Source: Arctopsyche grandis
Lineage: Eukaryota > Arthropoda > Insecta > Trichoptera > Hydropsychidae
Reading direction: 5' to 3'
Assembly (NCBI RefSeq): GCF_051622035.1
Contig: NC_135356.1
Span: 4,862,579-4,926,578 of the forward strand
DNA length: 64,000 bases
Shown: in pieces, positions 44,746-56,193 of the stretch
How positions within the stretch are numbered: position 1 is the first letter of the stretch
Layout: each line of letters begins with the position of its first letter
Position numbers and translations under genes: made by a program
The notes under the pieces: generated by a model
Databases searched by the model: none
What the model saw: the letters and a program-made list of their open reading frames with translations, nothing else
What the model was told of the DNA's origin: nothing

Positions 44746-45284
44746 AGAAAGCTGAGTTTGCCACCTTTGCCCATAGATTCATTTATTGATTGTTTGGATT
44801 AGTTTTGTTTGTTTAGACGATTTTTTTACCCCGTCTATAGCGCCCGAAATGCTATACAGTCCGCAGTGGCGCGCTTTCATGTTTTTTTTCATTTTTGAAT
44901 TTCGAATTAGATGGAACACGTTGCAGATATTATTTGCGCGTGTTAGACGAGCGGTCAAGCTGCGAGCGCAGTCGCGGATAAACTACTCTCGTCAAATGAA
45001 GCACCATTTTATCGACACATCAACGAAATTATATGTCGTTGTGTCTTCAAACAATGGTTTACGTTTATGGAGATGTTGTAAAACTGTTGCGTTGGCCATA
45101 AGCGAAGTAGGCGCAGGGCTGCCACCCACATATCCACAAATGTGATGCATGGCTGTTCCAACTCACAAAGGTATCATTTTCTAAATTTACATGTTATTGT
45201 CAGGGCTATAATATCCTTTTGGGGCGAAGTTGGGGTGTAGTTGAATTGATCTAGCACGAGACTTACTTAGACATGCTATCGCAT
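44746..45284. other. Relatively GC-rich stretch with a 119-codon plus frame, unclassified
   Basis: 44786-45145 is stop-free on the plus strand. The predicted peptide has no motif I recognise, and neither repeat matches nor splice sites were found. It could be an exon, a transposon relic or chance. Confidence 0.25.
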
Positions 45285-45285
45285 T

Positions 45286-46511
45286 CACCCCCCTCCCTCG
45301 AACCGCGATGGCCAGTTACTTTCGTTTCAGTTTCGCATTGAATTTTAGTTAAGAAATACAACATTGTTCGTGCGTATAATTTTCGCCATGAAAATCGCGA
45401 ATACGGAATATTTGGCACTTGAGTTCTCGTTAGTATGATAGTTATCGTTAGTATGATGGACTTTCCGGTTACCAGATGTTCCGTTATAGAGATTTTAGTG
45501 ACTTTTGGGCGAGCGCTTTGTGACCAATAATCACTGAACCATCACATTCACCCCCCACTCGAGCCGCGATGGCCAGTTACATTTCTTTTCAGTTTCGCAT
45601 TGCATTTTGGTCACGAAATACAACATTGTTCGTGCGTATAATTTTCGCCATGAAAATCGCGAATACGGAATATTTGGCACTTGAGTTTTCGTTAGTATGA
45701 TGGACTTTTCGGTAACCAGATGTTCTGTTATAGAGATTTTAGTGACTTTTGGGCGAGCGCTTTGTGACCAATAATCACCGAACCATCACATTCACCCTCC
45801 ACTCGAGCCGCGATGGCCAGTTACATTTCTTTTCAGTTTCGCATTGCATTTTGGTCACGAAATACAACATTGTCCGTGCGTATAATTTTTGCCATGAAAA
45901 TCGCGAATACGGAATATTTGGCACTTGAGTTCTCGTTAGTATGATGGACTTTTCGGTAACCAGATGTTCCGTTATAGAGATTTTAGTGACTTTTGGGCGA
46001 GCGCTTTGTGACCAATAATCACCGAACCATCACATTCACCCTCCACTCGAGCCGCGATGGCCAGTTACATTTCTTTTCAGTTTCGCATTGCATTTTGGTC
46101 ACGAAATACAACATTGTTCGTGCGTATAATTTTCGCCATGAAAATCGCGAATACGGAATATTTGGCACTTGAGTTTTCGTTAGTATGATGGACTTTTCGG
46201 TAACCAGATGTTCCGTTATAGAGATTTTAGTGACTTTTGGGCGAGCGCTTTGTGACCAATAATCACTGAACCATCACATTCACCCCCCACTCGAGCCGCG
46301 ATGGCCAGTTACATTTCTTTTCAGTTTCGCATTGCATTTTGGTCACGAAATACAACATTGTTCGTGCGTATAATTTTCGCCATGAAAATCGCGAATACGG
46401 AATATTTGGCACTTGAGTTCTCGTTAGTATGATAGTTATCGTTAGTATGATGGACTTTTCAGCTACCAGATGTTCCGTTATAGAGATTTTAGTGACTTTT
46501 GGGCGAGCGCT
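45286..46511 (+). repeat. Tandem array, five units of ~244 bp (family F)
   Basis: CCGCGATGGCCAGTTAC starts at 45303, 45564, 45808, 46052 and 46296: spacings 261, 244, 244, 244. Units are ~97% alike by eye and contain TTTTCAGTTTCGCATTGCAT, ATCGCGAATACGGAATATTT and GGGCGAGCGCTTTGTGACCA. Units 1 and 5, but not 2-4, carry the same 18-bp insertion (AGTTATCGTTAGTATGAT). Confidence 0.97.
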
Positions 46512-46689
46512 ATGAATCGAAATATGTTACATACATACAAATTCTCTTTCGAAATTATATATTAGACAACAATTTCTTGAAATACATAAGACAGTAGCCT
46601 CCTAGTTCGTCCTCTCCAGTGAACATTTTTACTTTATTTTCATTCATGCCCTAATAATTAACCACCCGACTCATAATTAGAGGTAGGAT

Positions 46690-46790
46690 AGTCACAGTGC
46701 TATCCATTGTTCGGCAAACCTTTAACAATGCATTTACAACCTTTGAACAATACACGGCCCCCTCAGGCTCCGGTGACTACTCATAATAGT
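46690..46790 (+). repeat. Short dispersed repeat, relative of 32860-32985
   Basis: ATAGTCACAGTGCTATCCAT, GGCAAACCTTTAACAATGCA and TCCGGTGACTACTCAT, inverted relative to 32860-32985. Confidence 0.75.
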
Positions 46791-47586
46791 TACACCGAAA
46801 TATTGTTTATATCTGTATCGATACATGTTGCATCAGTATCGCGATACAAATCTCAAAGTGTGTGTAACTGTATCGAGTGTCAGTATTAATTAGTTGGTAT
46901 TTTCTGTATGTAATATTGTACTGAATCTTGATATATCAAACCATGTAACGAATTTATACGTACAGCACGATACTAATTAATAGAATACTTATGTGAAATT
47001 TGATGTTAAACGCAAATCTCATACAGATTTTAGCTTGTATATTTTTCTGTTATGGTCTGTAGTCACGGTTGACATGTTTCTAAACTAAACTACACTAAAA
47101 CTGGTCCGCTATGTCGATAAATGAATAAAGTGATATTTTGAATTAAAAGTAAAAGACAATGTCAAGTAGAGTGTTGCTCTCGACGACTTTTTTTATGACT
47201 CGGTTGATAATCTTGTTGATAAAATTCTCGCTTGATTATTGTGACACGTTTTTGTTCAGTTTCAGACCCACTTCAGACCTGTAAATGGATAGATAATAAT
47301 GGTCCATTCAACATCTTTCGCTGTTTTTCTTTAATAGTATGATGACATGGATAAGTTGAGAGGTGGAAAAATTTAGTTTTATGAAAATATACATACATAG
47401 GTATAGAAAAATTCATTGTATTAGGAAGGGGGGTATATTTTTTGATATAAGAAGTTAAGTACATACATATGTAAATACATTAACTGATACAAATTTTTCC
47501 AAAGTTTAATATTCGTTACAAAATTCGTTTTGAAAATAGTTCAGGCGTTCGTGACAACGATTTATATATACATATATGTATGTAAA
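46791..47586. other. AT-rich intergenic DNA
   Basis: No gene, RNA or repeat recognised. Confidence 0.4.
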
Positions 47587-47808
47587 TAGTTTTTTTACCC
47601 GGCTTCGCTAAGTATTTGTAATATAAATAGCTTAAACATGGCGAATCTAATAGTAAATATTCATTTGATTTTTTATTAAATTTAGTTGAATCGAAAAAAA
47701 AATATTGAATCGTCGCCATAGAAACTTTGTTTTGTTTTCGAAGTTCCCAACCAAAAATACTTACATATGTACATATGTATATGCATACAAAGTCTCTTAT
47801 ATATTAGA
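47587..47808 (-). mobile_element. Helitron-like family C copy
   Basis: Minus strand from TCTAATATATAAGAGACTTT to GCGAAGCCGGGTAAAAAAAC. About 220 bp; the 3' CTAG has decayed. Confidence 0.7.
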
Positions 47809-48370
47809 TTTTGAATTCTAATTATATGCAGTTCAATGAAAATTTGTGTGCGTTTTACTACATATGTACGATATATTCAATGCATTTTTCTTTATTATTT
47901 ATTTTAAAAAAATATTCCGTTTTAGAATATATAAATAGAAAACGTTTAATCATAACTTTAGCTGCGGAACTTCAATAAATGTTGGCTAGACACAAATAGA
48001 CTGCAATTTCAACAGACTGTAAATCATTGACAATCGCACTTCAGATGCCATAAATAAATCTGAATGGCAGAAGAAACATCAACAAGAAATTTTTACTTCT
48101 TTTGTTTAATTTAAAAATTTCAAATGATTGCTTGAGTAAATATTATTTAAGTATTAACAATTTATAACTGGTAAACACGAAATGAATTAGGTAATCATAA
48201 TTAACTACAAATTATATGTATATATAATATCGCTATTCTTTGTGTCTGTAAGATAACGCTCGCCGTACTATTGGTAATAGTCATTTCGATTCGACATACA
48301 CATGTACGTCACAGCTAGAACACTGCCAATAAATCGTACTAGTATAATAACAAAAGAACAAAGCTTATAT
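47809..48370. other. AT-rich intergenic DNA
   Basis: No gene, RNA or repeat recognised. Confidence 0.4.
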
Positions 48371-48625
48371 ATATACTGTTTGTTACCAATGTTTCCTCTA
48401 GGCTAATAGAAGTCTCTGAGCATTTAGCTCCATCTATTGAAAATTTATTTAATTAATTAATTTTTCTATTAGTGTTTTATATTTTTTATATGTAGGTAGT
48501 TTTTAATATTTTTTTTTCATATTAAACAATTAAATATAAATATTTTTAGTTTTTTAGTTTTTTTTAATTTAATAACTTAATATGCCAAAACCCATGCAAT
48601 GATATTTCATCGGGTATAACACTAG
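48371..48625 (+). mobile_element. Helitron-like family G, uninterrupted copy
   Basis: Shares TATTGAAAATTTATTTAATT and CCATGCAATGATATTTCATC with 26090-27390 and ends GGGTATAACACTAG followed by T. It gives the empty-site sequence for the hAT insertion at 26357. Confidence 0.75.
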
Positions 48626-48809
48626 TTATTATATAAATACAATTAAAAAACGAAAATGCATTAAAATACTACTATTAACAGTTTTGATTTAGAATTTTCA
48701 CAATCAAATTATTGCATTTGTATCATTGGCAGACGATTGGAACTGAACCAGGAGAACTATTGTATTGTTCTAATTTGGCTGAATCAAAATTGGAATAATT
48801 AAAACATAT

Positions 48810-49251
48810 TGTTACGTTCGCCGCGGATTAAGCGAATAGAATCCCAGAGACTATGTGACCGTTCAAGGGTATCTGTCAACGGATTAACTAAGTGCTTGCA
48901 CTTAGACCAACGGGTATCTGTTATCGGATTAACTAAGTGCTTGCACTTACTTCCAGGATTATATCTGGACTCTAAGTGCATTTAGGCTAAACAATGACCG
49001 TTATTAGTCCTTTCTCAGAATCAGTACGGGGACACCAAATGTCGTGGAAATACATATCCGAATACGTGACTATACAACAGGTAAACAGATTAGACGTCCT
49101 GAGAGATCTACCCTTTATAAGGCGGTACGTATGCGATATCATGTCATTCTGGACTGAGCACTGCCAGTGTGTGTATCTTCTTAATCATCAATAAATGCTG
49201 TAAAACGATTAAGGCCTTTTACTTGGATCCTCCACCCACCCCTACGCAACA
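48810..49251 (+). mobile_element. Solo LTR, 442 bp, 4-bp target duplication
   Basis: Begins TGTTACGTTCGCCG and ends CCCCTACGCAACA (TG...CA), flanked by ATAT at 48806-48809 and 49252-49255. It contains a TATA box (CCTTTATAAGG, ~49112), a polyA signal AATAAA (~49190) and a 45-bp internal direct repeat (GGATTAACTAAGTGCTTGCA twice). No internal retrotransposon region nearby, so it is a recombined solo LTR. The 4-bp duplication fits a Gypsy/Metaviridae-type retrotransposon. Confidence 0.9.
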
Positions 49252-49255
49252 ATAT

Positions 49256-49909
49256 GTATACATGGTTTGTTGTTTTTGATAAAAAAAAGTATACAAAATA
49301 TGACATGGGGCAAATATGACGAAAAACAATACGTTAAAGAAGAAACGTTGACTCGTTTCAGCTCAACAGTAATATGTATAAATTTGTTACTACTATTTTT
49401 CATTATAAAATAATTTTTGTTTGATAGCTAAAAAATCTTTTCATTATTCAGAAATCAAAACTGCAATCTGATTATAATGTTGAGCCAAGCTTAAATGTTT
49501 GATTTGATAAGTTAAATTTGGCACATTTATCAATCTGAATTGTGTTTTGATAAATGTCTGAAAAACCGTCAGTATCAAATTAGTCTATATTTTAAATCAT
49601 ATATGTAGATTTTAATCTACATTATGTGTGAATGTCATTTAATGTAAGTTTTATGAATTATAAGGTCAAATATTTTGTATGTACATAAAATGTATCATCC
49701 AATGGAATTTACGTATTGCAAAGATTTTAGATTTGCTCTCAATAATCCAAAAGCGTATGATAAGAAATCACTTAAACATCATTCAAATAAAGAACGAGGT
49801 ATAATTATCATGCATATCTACTATATTGGGAGGCTGCAGCCTATATTGACAAGCCTGTTAATAACTGTTTTGGCTAATAAATGTAGCGTTTATCCTGTAT
49901 GAATTTAAT
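49256..49909. other. AT-rich intergenic DNA
   Basis: No gene, RNA or repeat recognised. Confidence 0.4.
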
Positions 49910-50110
49910 GGTTCGGTGATTATTCCGCACAAAGCGATCTCGCGCACGTCACTAAGATCTCGATCACGGAACGTCTGGCACCCAAAAATTCCATGTATCC
50001 ACGCTAACTATTATTCTAACGAGAATTCGAGTTCTAGATATTCCGTATTCGCGATTTTCATGGCAACGATTGTCGTGTGCGCTATCACAATATGCGAAAT
50101 AAACGGTTTA
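49910..50110 (-). repeat. Diverged copy of the 244-bp repeat (family F)
   Basis: Inverted fragments: GGTTCGGTGATTATT, AATATCCGTATTCGCGATTT-like (ATATTCCGTATTCGCGATTT) and GAGTTCTAGATATTCC. Confidence 0.65.
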
Positions 50111-50142
50111 CCGAATTTAATATAACATATTATCTTTTTACA

Positions 50143-50560
50143 TAGATATATACCAGGAAGGCCTAACAGGTAGACCCCAATGCGCCTTCCTAGACAATTA
50201 ATTATAAATATTGCAGCATTTTTATTGCATAAATCACTGTATTTCTAGAGGCTAAAGAACACGAAATTAACAAATAATTAATTAATTAATCCATTGAGAC
50301 ATGTATGGATTTAGACCGGTACATAATTTTTTACAAATTGTACATAAATCAAATTCAGATATATGTGACAGCGGGTAGGATGATTTTTGCCAATTTGAAG
50401 AACCGTGTCAGTGAAAATCACATAAATTGGTAAACTCTGATACGAAACGATCGATTCACAAATATCCAAGTCTAACAAGCAGAATTAAAGATTAGCACGG
50501 GATCGAACCCGGAACTTCTCGGTGCTTAACATAAATGCAACTATCGAGCCATTATTAGTT
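50143..50560 (-). mobile_element. tRNA-derived SINE, copy 4
   Basis: Minus strand: ATGGCTCGATAGTTGCATTT (A-box region), CCGGGTTCGATCCCGTGC (B box), diverged body, and CAGGAAGGC...GGCCTTCCTGG at the tail. Confidence 0.82.
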
Positions 50561-50639
50561 TGTCTGTTTATGACTTTCCATCGCAAAGTCATTTTACAAG
50601 TACATTTAAATGAAACGTTATTCCGAATCAAAGCCAGCG

Positions 50640-51000
50640 ATCTCATATACATATTTATGTGATTTTATTTTTTATTCATATTTTGTTTTATTTTATTTTA
50701 CTGTTTCTTTCTTCTTTGTACATTTTTATGTACTATTTTAATTTTGTTCAATGTAAACAAAGAATGGGATTTATGGATTTTATTTTTGATTTTTACACTT
50801 TTGTTCATTTTTTTTTCTGATGTATTATTTTCCTTTTGTTACTTTTTATTATTATTTTATTTTACCATGTTTTCTGCTTTTTTCTTTTTACTAATTGTAC
50901 TTGTTTTTATATATTTATCAAATGTAGGCCATTGTGGCGCATTAGGTTCTTCCTGTAATGCCAAAATGGTCCAAAACTATTAATAAATAATATTTCACAG
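50640..51000 (+). mobile_element. LINE 3' UTR and tail
   Basis: T-rich stretch followed by GGCCATTGTGGCGCATTAGG and TAATGCCAAAATGGTCC, then AATAAATAA; inverted relative at 32090-32150. The ORF is not preserved. Confidence 0.6.
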
Positions 51001-51299
51001 CAACAGCCAAGTCTTACGATGGCATAATCATCGCTCTTGTACAAACATGCAGAATTAATCTCTGGCAACGTCCCATTCGACTATTCCAGAAGAAAGAATC
51101 CATCGCTCCGAAACTGAGAAACGAAAACGAGCTTCTTTGTACATATAATTGCTATTGTAATAAGTGAACATAAATAAAGGATCCTCTTACTAACACAATC
51201 AGTGTTTTCATAGACCTTCTCGCGGTACATTTACCGCGGTGAATTAAGATTATTATAAGATTATTTGCGAATATTTTTGTTTGTCTGACCAATTTTTAA

Positions 51300-51490
51300 T
51301 TTTTGGGTGTGACCAGTTTTCTCGTGACCGATTTTAGGTGTGACCGGTTTTCTCGTGACCAGTTTTAGCGTGTGACGAGTTTTCTCGTGACCAGTTTTAG
51401 CGTGACGGATGATCGTTAGTGACCGATCTAGAGCGACCGGTTGTCCTGTGACCGGTTCACATTTGACCAGTAATCACCGAACCATCCAAG
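51300..51490 (+). repeat. Degenerate ~32-bp minisatellite
   Basis: Three clear units of GTGTGACCRGTTTTCTCGTG plus ACCAGTTTTAGC, then diverged units with GTGACCGG motifs, ending in AATCACCGAACCATCC, which also occurs in family F. Just upstream of the thioesterase gene. Confidence 0.8.
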
Positions 51491-51620
51491 GTTACCGTTT
51501 TACATATTTTTTTGTAACTTATATTTTTCATAATGGCAGCATCATTTCAATCAATTTTTGCTCTGGCAACTTACGGCTGACTGTCAAAGGTCAGATACAC
51601 GTCACGCGTGTGACAGAATC

Positions 51621-51707
51621 ATGACTACAACGAAGGGTTTGAATTTATTGAAAGTAATCTCAGAATACATTGCAAAGGCTAAAGGGCACGATAGGATTCT
51701 CGAAAAG
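51621..51707 (+). CDS. ACOT13: ACOT13-like exon 1 (coding part)
   Basis: 29 codons, from ATG to the phase-0 donor AAG|GTTTTA. It encodes the N-terminal helix (MTTTKGLNLL... to DRILEK). The 5' untranslated leader is probably the ~120 bp just upstream; before that lies repeat DNA. No TATA box is evident. Confidence 0.9.
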
Positions 51708-52892
51708 GTTTTATTTTATTTTCAAATTATCAAAACTAACATTGATTGACATTCGCTTACATAACCTTAAAAAAGTTTAGTCACGTGAAATTTATCCATA
51801 TCAGGAGTTCTTCAACAATTTCCGGTGACTCGTTATCAGATCGAACTTTCTAATGTTAGGAAAAGTGTTTTATCAATACGTATATAAAATTTGCTGTCAA
51901 GACTATCAAGAAGTTTCATTTCGATGCTAACTGCATTAAAGATGCAGACCCAACCAAATATGAACTCATCGATCTTTGAATTCAAAAAGTTTTGGAGAAT
52001 TTTGGTGTTTCCGGAGAAAAGCTCGTAAAAATAAAAGCATTCAAGTTTTTCTATAAACAACATATGAACAATAAAATTGAATATCTAATATATAATTTCG
52101 AAACAGACTTTGTATGTTTGTTTGGTTCGTAGAATCCGTGACGTTCTATTTAATAAAGAAACAAATGAATATTCAAATAAAATAAAACCATGTTTAAGCT
52201 GTTTATATTCCAAATACCGAGCGAAGCCGTGTAAAAACACTAGTTTATTATAAGTTAGGGATACAGTGTTTTTGTAAATATGTATGTAAGTAAATGTGCA
52301 ATTCTGAGAAACTCATATACTTGCATCCAAATATATCTTTATATGAGATTATTACTTATTATTTTAAAGACGATAAAGGTTGAATCTTCATTTTTAGTAA
52401 AAAAAAAGTCAAAAGATATGTAAGATCATTGACTTATTCATTTTCAGCTGAAGCTTACATCTGGAGGAGATGGTCTGTGTACTGCCGAGTTGAAAGTATC
52501 CGAAGAGCATCTAAATGGAGGCGGAGGATTGCACGGTGGTTATATAGCCTCCTTGGTAGACTCGGTCTCGACGTATGCTCTGATGACTAATGAAAAGGGC
52601 AATTCTAGTCCCGGTGTCTCGGTAGAAATGCACATAAGGTATAAAATTGATTAAAATTACACGGAATACTACTTCTGATTCGGTAGATACATATGTTTTA
52701 ATTACTGTTTGAATATATGTATATGATTTCAGCTATCTGAAAGGGGCTCGAGCTGGAGATGATATTGTGATTGACGCTAAAACCGTGAAAGCAGGAAAGA
52801 ATCTGGCTTTCTTGCAAGTAGAAATTAAAAAAAAGGATACCAATGAAGTGCTTGCCACTGGCTCTCACACGAAATACGTCGGATCAAAGTAG
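51621..52892 (+). CDS. ACOT13: Acyl-CoA thioesterase 13-like (THEM2) hotdog protein, 3 exons, complete
   Basis: Joining 51621-51707, 52448-52638 and 52733-52892 gives a 145-residue protein, close to the ~140 residues usual for ACOT13/THEM2. The family hydrolyses medium- and long-chain acyl-CoA to free fatty acid and CoA, as a tetramer in cytosol and on mitochondria. What is seen: an N-terminal helix ending KGHDRILEK, then strand LKLTSGG, the hotdog helix motif LHGGYIASLVD (residues 58-67) and GVSVEMHISYLKGA. Asn52 (in EEHLNGG), Asp67 and Ser87 align with the active-site Asn, Asp and Ser of human THEM2. Splice sites are AAG|GTTTTA...TTTTCAG|CTG (phase 0) and AAG|GTATAA...ATTTCAG|C (phase 2), and the joined frame has no stops. 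The first ATG matches the family N-terminus. Intron 1 (740 bp) carries a 160-bp Helitron-like copy. The gene is convergent with peroxidasin. Confidence 0.95.
52084..52243 (+). mobile_element. Helitron-like family C, short complete copy in thioesterase intron 1
   Basis: TCTAATATATAATTTCGAAA to GAAGCCGTGTAAAAACACTAG with T after. 160 bp, same orientation as the gene. Confidence 0.82.
52448..52638 (+). CDS. ACOT13: ACOT13-like exon 2 (hotdog core, catalytic Asn and Asp)
   Basis: 191 bp, after the acceptor TTTTCAG and ending in the phase-2 donor AAG|GTATAA. It encodes residues 30-92 and part of 93, including EEHLNGG, the HGG turn, LVD and GVSVEMHI. Confidence 0.95.
52733..52892 (+). CDS. ACOT13: ACOT13-like exon 3 with stop codon
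   Basis: 160 bp, after the acceptor GATTTCAG. It encodes the last hotdog strands (YLKGARAGDDIV ... SHTKYVGSK) and ends with TAG at 52890-52892. Confidence 0.95.
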
Positions 52893-53680
52893 TAGATTTT
52901 TACTATGCAATAGCTGCGTCTAATGCTCTATGTGATGGTTGCTGTATTAGTTAGATATTACTTAGTTAGATATTATTTCACAAACTTTACAATCTTGAAT
53001 TGGTGTATTTTAGAACAATTTTTTTCAAAAGAATTGGTGAGTTAGTTTGTATAGGTTACACACGGGGAATTTAAAAACTTATGTTTTTTTTTTATTAGGG
53101 ATGGAAAATACAACAATATACCTGATAACGTTTTATGTTATGATTAAAATGATTTTTTAGAGACAATTTTTTTATACAGAGCTAAGGATTTGTCTTATTG
53201 TCTTTCTATTTCTAAATAACATAAAAACAAGATTTTTAATTGAATTTTTCTTTTTCTTATTATATTGTGTGACAACTATTTATGGTTGTTGCAAGATTTC
53301 TAATAGGTAATATATACATTCTCTCAAATTGGTAATCAGATTTTGATTTTTTATATTTTTAACGTTTGTTTAAAAATATAAAAAACGATAAAAAACTTAG
53401 TATAGGCGTAGTTAGGGGAGAGAGCTTTGGGATTTAAGCCCACCCCCTTTTTGTTACTAGATTTTTATAGAAAATATTATACATTATTGTTTTATAATTT
53501 TTGCCTGCGGCGCTTTTTATCTCTCATAAAAAAATATACTATATTTTTAATATCATAATTTTGAAAATAATGTATTTTGTTTAAATTTTGCTTGCTTATT
53601 TGCGACTTTGGGATATTCAATTTGTATTATTTTTCACATGTCAAAATCAACATACATACATATATTTTTGTATGTGAGAA
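52893..53680. other. 3' flank of thioesterase gene, AT-rich
   Basis: The 3' UTR presumably lies here; no strong AATAAA is obvious within the first 200 bp. Confidence 0.4.
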
Positions 53681-54922
53681 CAGTGGCGTAGCCAGGATTT
53701 TGTCAAGGGGGGGGTTTTGACAGGAAAAAAGGTAATTTATATTTAATTTATATAAAATCACAACATATAAAAATAAAGTAAATACATAATAAAAATATGG
53801 TATGAACAAAATTCAAATAAAATAAAAATAATGAATACTTTAAATAAGTACGAAATTCACAGATCCAATCTTCGCGTCTTTATTGTAAATATATCTAATA
53901 TTTTTCTGCACTAACATTTATATCCCTATGAATATTTAATAAAGCAAGTCCATTTAGTCGATTTTCCGACATCGTATTTCTTAAATATGTTTTGTGGAAA
54001 AGCTCCGTTCACTTGTGGCTAGAATTTTTAGAAGTATGTAAATATTGGGGAATATTGAAGGATTGCAAATTGCAATTGCAGCTAGTGCGTTTTTTGGTCG
54101 ATTTTCACTAGTACTTATGTATTGCCACCACATTTCCAACTCTCCAGTTAGAATGCAAGGCCCACAAAATATATCTTGGTTGTAAATTTCCCCCAAAGTC
54201 TTTATATTATTTTTTAAAACACTTGATGGTTGAGAGCTTTTTCCATCAGGAAGCAAAAAAATCTGTCATGGATTTGTATTAAAAAACTATCCAAAAATAG
54301 TAAAAAAATTTTTAAACGAAAATATTGCGATGGATTAGATTCCAGATTTTAAACAAAATTAGATTCTTCTATATTGAACTTTTTTGATATTTCTTTAACG
54401 TCACGGAATTGAAAATTCACATTCATTATTTTGTTTAAGGTTTTTTATTATAGACTCGACGTTTATGGCCACATCCATTGCAGTGCATATAAATCTATAT
54501 TTTCCGTTTGCAAAATTCTACTCAGTGGCATACTTATAGAAACAACTTTGGCTAAGACATGAAGTGCTACAATGAATTCCATTTGTTTCATGTCACATAT
54601 TAAATGATTCGCATTAGTTGATGAATGTCGATCGTCCCATGATGAATTTTTTGCTAATGCTTTCATTACCAATTCTATCATTTCCAAAAAAACTAAAATG
54701 GCGTCATGTCTTTCGACCCAACGTGTTTGACACATTTGTATTAAGTGGGATCTTCTAGCAGAAGGTATATTTGTTTCAATAACATTTTTGAGCACTCCTT
54801 GGCGTATCAGTGTTTTTAAAATGTGGGATATTTTGGGATATAGTGGGATATTTTGCCGCCGACTGCGCTCCGCCAAGAGGGGGGTCCAGACCCCCCGGAC
54901 CCCCCCCTTCGCTACGCCACTG
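53681..54922 (-). mobile_element. hAT element with dead transposase, 8-bp target duplication
   Basis: Ends CAGTGGCGTAGCCAGGATTT and, inverted, CAGTGGCGTAGCGAAGGGGG, flanked by TGTGAGAA (53673-53680) and TATGAGAA (54923-54930). The minus strand carries two transposase blocks: 54463-54876 (CQTRWVERHDAILVFLEMIE, IVALHVLAKVVSISMPLS) and 53885-54256 (FPNIYILLKILATSERSFST, then in another frame NRLNGLALLNIHRDINVSAE), i.e. the ZMYM/TTF-type hAT catalytic end and dimerisation domain. Frameshifts and stops separate them; the N-terminal half is deleted. Confidence 0.93.
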
Positions 54923-54930
54923 TATGAGAA

Positions 54931-56193
54931 TATTTAAAAAAATTCCGCTTGCGGCGCATATATATTTTTTAAACATTGGACAAAGGAAATGTGTATTTAT
55001 TTTTGATATTTTAATCTTAAAAATATCCTTATTAGTACTTTTTTTAAAGTACATACGTTACCTGTAGATTTCGTCAAAGTGCGTTACCTACTGTTAAATT
55101 CCTGCGCCTCTCCTGTCATAATGTAATGTAAAAATTGATTTTTTTTTAATATTATGATGTTATTTTGCTCCCTAGGTTTAATGTAATAACTACAATGATT
55201 GCTTGTAATTGTTTCATAATACAATAGTTATACTGTCCCCATTTTGTACGGCATATGAATTTTTTATTTCAGTATAGTACATATGTACCTAGGCTTACTG
55301 CAAGCTAGTTTTACCTACCTCTTCTTATTCTTTAGTATGAACTCTTAATTTATTGTATTATTATGTTACATGTTGTTTTTGTTATGTTATATATTGTTGA
55401 TAAAAATATTGAAAAACAAATTGAAGTCTATCGTTTATTTTAGTTTACAAAAGATTTTTAATTTTTGGCTGCATTCAGTCTATTTCAGATACAAGAATAG
55501 TAAAAGCGAATTTTAGCACATATTGTTAAACTAAGGCACTTTCTAAAGAACATTTTTTACATATAATAATATCACAATCAGTTAGATTTATACAAAACAT
55601 TTTGTAAGCGAATTATGTCTAAACAAAGATTCTTGCCATATGAGTAAAAATCACAATGATTATAAAGGGGGGCTTAATTTATAACTAAGAAATGTTTATC
55701 CTAAATATTATAATACTTTTTTTTATTATTTATAAAATTTATTTTATCACATCAAAATTCGTGTGATGGTATATTTTTCAAAATTACATCAGTTTTATAT
55801 ATTACATTTAGGCATAAGAATTATCAATACAAATTCGGTAATATGTATGACTTGTATGTATAAGTTACTTCTAAATATTAAAATCTTATAACTCAAGAGA
55901 TTCAATTGGAATTGATTCAATGATTCAAAATTTATGACTAACATAAACATTAATTTTTGAAGCTTAATTATTAACGAACACAAGTTATGTTGAGAATTAT
56001 AATATATTATAGTTCTACGCAGAAGGTGTTGCACCGAGCTAAACAGGATCAAACCTTATTGTTCATTGTGGCATTATATGTTATTAAAAATATGTAATAT
56101 GTCTACTGTTTATACATTATTAAGTACAAAGTACATAATATGAGAAAATAAGTCTTATTATTATATTTTGATGGCAGACATTGAACGCGCTTA
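54931..56193. other. 3' flank of peroxidasin
   Basis: Presumed 3' UTR of peroxidasin (leftward), AT-rich. No cysteine-rich VWFC-type exon was found on the minus strand in this stretch. Confidence 0.5.

Noticed and set aside
44786..45145. 119-codon plus frame as a gene
   Set aside because: No recognisable domain, start context or splice sites; reported only as unclassified DNA.
50500..50560. tRNA gene
   Set aside because: The A- and B-box-like sequence is the head of a SINE that continues into the shared body; it does not form a proper tRNA with acceptor stem. The same applies at 32214-32285 and 41461-41527.
51000..51290. Second LTR or gene 3' exon (AATAAAGGATCC region)
   Set aside because: It has a polyA-like AATAAA, but I could not find matching TG...CA ends with a target duplication.
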